The notes under the pieces were generated by a model, which saw only the letters and a list, made by a program, of their open reading frames with translations, was not told the DNA's origin and searched no databases. A stretch of 64,000 nt of DNA from positions 868,001 to 932,000 of the forward strand of contig JAIXMG010000003.1 of NCBI GenBank assembly GCA_025201345.1, in the 5' to 3' direction. Of this stretch, positions 59,090 to 64,000 are shown piece by piece; within the stretch, counting starts at the first letter, position 1, and every line of letters begins with the position of its first letter. This stretch comes from Thamnidium elegans. Lineage: Eukaryota > Mucoromycota > Mucoromycetes > Mucorales > Mucoraceae. A program made the translations under genes and the position numbers.

Positions 59090-60687
59090 ATGACATCTTT
59101 ATTTCATATTTATTGCTGTATCAGTTTATGCTTCGTATTCGCAAAGGCTTTAATCGAACAAACCAAACCTATTTATGGTAGCCATCAATTGATTACTTAT
59201 GTTGTAGATTGGGTAAAGATTAATAAACATGTACATAACTTGAAAAAAAAAATGTCTTATACGTGCATATATAGGATATACCAACATCCATTCCTTGGGA
59301 TAAACTAGATCATATTGCTTATGCTTTTGCTGTTCCTAACCAGCAAGGTGAATTGACACAATTTGATGAAGTACAATTAAAAAAGAGTAAAAATAAAGAA
59401 CCTCCTCTCCATCTCACTTGCAAAAAGAAAAATCAACTCATTTTTCTTTTTTCTTTTAGTTATTCGAGATGCTAATCGCAAAGGAAAAGGTGTTAGTCTT
59501 GCTGTTGGGGGGTAGTCTTTTTTTTTATTAGTGGTATTTTATATATTTAATCTCTCATTATTATTGTTTTCAGATGGACAGGTTCAATTTATTTTAGTTC
59601 TTTGGTTAGAACTTCGCATAATCGTCAAAAATTTGCTCAAGTTTTAGTAAACGCAGTTGATAAATACAGGTTAAATGGTCTTAACATTGATTGGGGTAAC
59701 ATTAGAATATATATATATATATATATTTGACACTGATAAAATCTAATATGCAAATTTAGAGTATCCTAATGACCCTAATGGTATTTCTTGTAACAGAAGG
59801 TATATATACTATATAATGTTGTTTATAATCTACTAATACTCTCCTTATATATATATATATATACAGAAACCCTGAAGACACTGACAACTTTTTAAAACTG
59901 ATTAAACTACTTCGTGAAATGTTGGAAAAAAAGTACCCATCAGAACATAAGCTAATTACTGCCGCTGTCAGTGCTAATGTATTTCTGGACCAAGATCGTA
60001 AGGTTATTACAAATCTCGAACGTGGATGGGCAACCTACATGGATGCATTTTATATAATGGTAATTTAACACAAAAAAAAAAAAAAATAGTGTATGTAAAT
60101 TAAAATATTTTTATTAGGCTTACGATATTAACGGTGTTTGGAGTAATGTTACCGCAGCTAATGCACCACTTTATTTCGGTGATACTGGTCAATTAATTAG
60201 TGCTGACTCTTCTATTCAATCCTGGATTAATGCAGGTATTCCTTCCGACCGAATTTATTTAGGCGTGCCATTTTATGGGTACACACAAAAAACCTTAGCT
60301 CCTATAACACGAGACACGGGTATGAATGTGTCTTTAGATAGATCAATTGAACAAATAAAGGGAGACAAGTACGATGATTATTCTACAGATCCTTGCCCAG
60401 GCGCCACTGCTAGTTTTTCTGGTGAAATTCAATGGCGATCGATTGTAAAAGAAGATGTAGCATCTAATAAATCAGGATGGACATCTTATTGGGACGAAAA
60501 GACACGTACACCTTACTCTTACAATGATAACAACCGTCAATTTATCACTTATGATAATCCCATCTCACTCCGTATTAAGTCTCAATACGTCGAAGAACAT
60601 AAATTGGGAGGTATGATGTTATGGTCTTTAGAGATGGACGATCAAAGTGATTCTCTATTAAACGCTTTGCAAAGTGTGCGTCGATAA
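59090..60687 (+). CDS. GH18 chitinase-like secreted protein (403 aa)
   Basis: Exons are 59090-59212, 59275-59386, 59460-59511, 59574-59695, 59760-59799, 59867-60059 and 60118-60687. A signal peptide (LFHIYCCISLCFVFAKA) precedes a GH18 barrel: DKLDHIAYAFAVPN, VSLAVGGWTGSIYFSSLV, LNGLNIDWEYPNDPNG, YDINGVWSNVTAANAPLY and GGMMLWSLEMDD. The catalytic box, normally DGxDxDWE, is NGLNIDWE: the acid Glu and its neighbouring Asp remain, two other Asp are Asn. It may act in cell-wall chitin remodelling, or bind chitin with weak activity. There is no binding module. Its stop codon is 4 bp from that of the convergent methyltransferase. Confidence 0.92.
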
Positions 60688-60691
60688 TTTT

Positions 60692-61298
60692 TTATTTTTG
60701 AATATAATAAACTTCACATATTAAATCATCACAACTGTCTTCTATAATACGTTGACATTTCCATCCCCTTTTTTCTACCTTGGTAAAGAACTCACGTTCA
60801 TCAGGATTACGTTCTTTATAGGTTAGCAAAGCTTTAGCATTATCATTATCCAATATCCAATCTAAAGTCTCTAATAAAACATCGTGTGATCCTTGGTTAT
60901 AAAGTACATCAGTCAATAAAACAAGATTGACATCACTGTATTGCTGTAATTTTGTAGGACACCAAGATAATTCTTTTACAATCATTTCTACATTGTTAGT
61001 GTTCATTAACTCTACATTTTGTTGCATAATTTCTAACGCATCAGCCAAATCTGTCAAATATACTCTTTTGGGCTTGAATAATTCTGCCGCATAAATTCCG
61101 ACTAAACCGGTTCCACTTCCTATTTGCTTACTTTTTTTTTAACATCAAAAAGAGAAAGCAAATTGTTGCTTCTTCTTCTTTTTTTTTTTTTTTTACTTAC
61201 CTAATTCTAAAAACACATTGTGTTTGGGATCTAATTTATGCTTCGATAAGAATTGACACATACCAAGTCCACAATCCCTTTTTTTTTTTAATTAGTTT

Positions 61299-61329
<31 letters not shown>

Positions 61330-61966
61330 GACAGAAAAAGTTAACTCACCAAACATGTCTAGCTATACTATGTACTGCATCTTCTCTAATACGTACAATT
61401 TGATTTTGATTGACTCTAAGAATGCGTTCTGCCTGATCTCCACTTTCGGTGTCAAAATGGCTTTGTTTACTAACAGTAGTTCGAATTGGTGCGGACCAGG
61501 TAGGCAAAACCCAAATAGAAGAAAACATATACGCATTCTGCCATACCTTATGACTTACGGAAGTAGTTCTGGCAACCGGTGCTAAAATCATACTTAATTG
61601 AATATTGACAGTTGTACCAGTCGGTAACGGTTTACCCGGTAACTGTTCAATAACTAATTTGGTTACGATACCACCACCTTGCAACGGATCATAGACAAGT
61701 GAAATATCGGGTGATAATGAAATTTTTTCTTGTTGGTAAGGTTTGGCAGATACCCTTTTTTTATTGTTCTTTTGGTCTGTACTCAAGATTCTGAGACCAA
61801 GCTGTGAACAGCCTTGTAAACTACAGGTTACTGGTACTGGTTCCCAAAAGGCTTGATCGCCTAAATCACTTTCGATTGTCCAAACAATGCTAAAGTGCTG
61901 TCCAACAAAATACTCGGTTGGTGGAGGTTTTGAGAAACGAATATAGTAGAGTGGGATGTTCGTCAT
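60692..61966 (-). CDS. METTL21-type protein methyltransferase with N-terminal extension (373 aa)
   Basis: Exons are 61966-61350, 61277-61201 and 61119-60692. The C-terminal half is a seven-beta-strand SAM methyltransferase of the Methyltransf_16 family: motif I FLELGSGTGLVGIYAA, the acidic motif RVYLTDLAD, and the post-motif VNLVLLTDVLYNQ. Members methylate lysines of chaperones, elongation factors and other proteins. The N-terminal 200 residues are a beta-rich, arrestin- or immunoglobulin-like region (YFVGQHFSIVWTIESDLGDQ; TGTTVNIQLSMILAPVARTT) not usual in METTL21, suggesting a fused recognition domain. The first intron ends in a T/A tract directly at the acceptor. Confidence 0.83.
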
Positions 61967-62470
61967 TTTGATCAAAAAGAAGATTAGGGCTTTCGAAAAA
62001 AAGAAGAAGAAAAAAAACTTCAAATAGGCGGAGCTGTAACAGTGCGTGCCTGTTTGGGACTCTTTTTTTTTATGATTATCAGTTTCAGGTTTAATGATAT
62101 GTTACTTCTTTTAAAATCAAGGACCAGGGAATCACTTATATAAAAGAGATAAAAGAGTGGCTTCGGCTATTACTATCTGCTATTAAGACTGGTAAAATTC
62201 TCGATAATGGGGTTTTGGATGCAATTGACATAAAAAAATATCGAATTTCCCTTATCCATGTTTACTATTTTTAGACTACATCTTACTATTGTCACTCTTT
62301 TATTGAATACTTATTCAAGGCAAACAGCTTAAACTTGGCTATCAAAAAGAACAGACAACTTTGAAGTTTGATCGCCCTGATGAACAAACTCCGAAATACC
62401 AGCTTAAAAAAATATTTTCTAATATTTTTTTTTAATTCCTTCTTTTCCTTGTATCTATTTTGAAAAAGAA
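61967..62470. promoter_or_regulatory. Divergent upstream region, methyltransferase and carrier genes
   Basis: 504 bp between head-to-head starts. A short open frame (about 62315-62410, QGKQLKLGYQKEQTTLKFDR) looks protein-like but has no start or splice partner. No regulatory site can be named. Confidence 0.45.
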
Positions 62471-63827
62471 ATGAATGAAATGTCTTCTTCAAAAGTGGAA
62501 ATGACTATGGATCATTTAGAAAATGCAACACCTAAAATATCGATTAATAATACTTCTTCTTCCTTTGAGAAAGTTGTATCTGCCTGTACTGGCGCAGTTA
62601 TCACCATGTCTTTTAGTAAGCAATTCAACTTCTTAAATATAAAACCGATCTCTTAATTGATTCCTGTATTATTAGTGAACCCTTTGGATGTCGTAAAAAC
62701 TAGATTACAAGAAAGCTCCAAGAATGGAACAAACCAATATAAAGGCACCATTGTAAGATCAAATAAACGTATAATAATACACTTTCTGACAACTAATAAA
62801 AACTTTTTTTGATAGGATGGACTTTCAAAAATCCTTAAAAACGAAGGCATATTTGCGTTATGGAGAGGATTATTACCGGGATTAGTAATGGCATTGCCTT
62901 CCACAGCTATTTATTTTGTCGGTTATGATTATATTAGAGATAGTACTCGAGAGTCACGCTACGCCAATACAGCACTTGATAATTATTCACCTTTATGGGC
63001 TGGTGGATTAGCAAGAAGTAAATAAGAATAAGATTATAAAATATAATAATGTGTGACTCACAACGCTTATTTCATTTAGCCATGTCAGCATTAGTTGTAT
63101 CACCATTGGAGCTTTTTAGAACTCGTATGCAATCTGCTGAAGGTATTAATGGATTCGGAGGTAAGAGTGGATCAATATTTTTTTTTTTTTAAAAAAAAAA
63201 GACAATGGTTATTGAAAGTATAGAATAGATGTTTGGAAGGGTGTATCTAGAATGGTACAAATAGAAGGTCCAAGAGCCTTATGGCGTGGATTACTTCCTA
63301 CCATGTTGAGAGATGTTCCATTCTCTGGTATCTACTGGATGGGATATGAAAGAATTAAACATAGATTATCTGAAAGAAACAATTTATCTCATTTCCAAAC
63401 TTCATTTATTGCTGGTGCTTCTTCTGGCATGGTAAGATCAAGTATAAAAATATTGTAATCTTTCTATTTGCTAATATTATAAAAAAAAATATAGATTGCT
63501 GCCATCATAACAACTCCTTTTGATGTAGTAAAGACTCGTCGTCAAGTGAGTTCTGATGCTCGAGGTAAGTTTTTTTTTTTTTTTTTTTTTTTGTATAAAA
63601 TTGACCTGCCGTAATAACATTGCTGAAAAAAAAAAAAAAAAAAAAAAAAAATAGAGGCTAGAGTTGGGTATATTTTAAAAAGTATAATGGCAAAAGATGG
63701 TGCATCGGGATTCTTCCGAGGAGTTGTGCCTAGAGCTGTCAAAGTAGCACCTGCATGTGCAATTATGATTTCTAGTTACGAAATGGGTAAACACTTTTTC
63801 TCGAACCGTAAAAACCAATTGGAGTAA
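62471..63827 (+). CDS. Mitochondrial carrier, Mtm1/SLC25A39-40-like (316 aa)
   Basis: Exons are 62471-62615, 62676-62752, 62816-63017, 63080-63160, 63229-63431, 63495-63564 and 63655-63827. Three tandem carrier repeats carry the Px(D/E)xx(K/R) signature: NPLDVVKTRLQ, SPLELFRTRMQ and TPFDVVKTRRQ. Each is followed by a second-helix block (ALWRGLLPGLVMALPSTAIY; ALWRGLLPTMLRDVPFSGIY; GFFRGVVPRAVKVAPACAIM). The paired WRGLLP motifs and GIYW context fit the Mtm1/SLC25A39-40 subfamily, implicated in mitochondrial glutathione import and manganese/iron handling. Intron 6 has a T23 run after its donor and an A26 run before its acceptor. Confidence 0.9.
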
Positions 63828-63916
63828 GAATATACCATTTCCCCCCACCAATTACTATAGATGTATACACAGACATACAAACATTCTTTTTTTTTATTAT
63901 AATATTATATAAAAAT

Positions 63917-64000
63917 TTAATTTCTCTTGTTCTTCTTTGTTGGCTTTGGTGGTGGTGCTTCATCTTCTGAAGATGATGAATCGCTCACTTCCTCTTCCAA
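63917..64000 (-). CDS. C-terminal end of an acidic, Lys-tailed protein (partial)
   Basis: The frame enters from the right edge and ends at TAA (63919-63917). It reads LEEEVSDSSSSEDEAPPPKP followed by TKKNKRN. The casein-kinase-2-like acidic serines and the basic tail suggest a nuclear or nucleolar protein. The gene cannot be named from 27 residues. Confidence 0.6.
   Translation of the reverse strand: MEEEVSDSSSSEDEAPPPKPTKKNKRN

Noticed and set aside
1..64000. tRNA genes, rRNA and CRISPR arrays
   Set aside because: No cloverleaf with a GTTC-type T-arm, no rRNA-like segments, and no regularly spaced repeats were seen by eye; a tRNA scan would be needed to exclude a missed tRNA.

Overview
This is a nuclear window from an AT-rich, intron-dense fungus, most likely an early-diverging filamentous lineage (Mucoromycota, probably Mucorales). 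The evidence is short GT-AG introns in almost every gene, very long A/T homopolymers in introns and intergenic DNA, typical fungal genes (APSES factor, anillin/Mid1-type protein, Cgr1, DUF1748, GH18), and decayed repetitive coding remnants of the kind seen in Mucorales. The species is inferred, not proved. No CRISPR array, tRNA, rRNA gene or intact transposon was recognised.

Layout. 1-9.6 kb: an edge exon of an unknown gene, a secreted lineage-specific protein, ribosomal protein eL14, and an SMG5/SMG6-like NMD protein with a PIN domain. 9.6-22.1 kb: a StuA/Efg1-type APSES factor, a MIT-domain protein, a small conserved-looking ORF, an anillin-like protein with a PH domain, maleylacetoacetate isomerase, a WBP2/GRAM protein, and an Nrg1-like C2H2 factor. 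24-31.6 kb: FAN1 nuclease, a rhomboid-family membrane protein, and ribosomal proteins uL29 and uS7. 31.7-35.4 kb: a broken Fanzor/TnpB-like nuclease relict, a second secreted protein, the autophagy E2-like enzyme Atg10, and an unknown protein. 35.4-42.5 kb: gene-poor DNA with coding relicts, a perfect hairpin and one unknown ORF. 42.5-50.2 kb: PKA catalytic subunit, U5 snRNP GTPase Snu114, a polyQ bHLH factor, and Cgr1. 50.2-52.4 kb: another relict. 52.4-64 kb: SAGA subunit Ada3, PIG-F, a DUF1748 protein, an ADCK1/Mcp2-type UbiB kinase, a GH18 chitinase-like protein, a METTL21-type methyltransferase, a mitochondrial carrier (Mtm1/SLC25A39-like), and the 3' end of an acidic protein.

Genes are mostly independent housekeeping or regulatory units. 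Several neighbours are very close: the chitinase and methyltransferase stop codons are 4 bp apart tail to tail, and only 41 bp separate the secreted-protein gene from ATG10. PKA, the StuA-like factor and the Nrg1-like factor belong to pathways that control fungal morphogenesis, but nothing shows that they form a functional cluster.

Exon structures were built by hand from GT-AG sites and reading-frame continuity. Where a total length is given, the exons add up to a whole number of codons. The most unusual items are the Fanzor-like relict, a rhomboid with an altered active-site motif and a 13-nt exon, a PIP box at the FAN1 N-terminus, a GH18 protein with a changed catalytic motif, introns whose 3' splice site follows an A-tract, and a perfect 14-bp hairpin.
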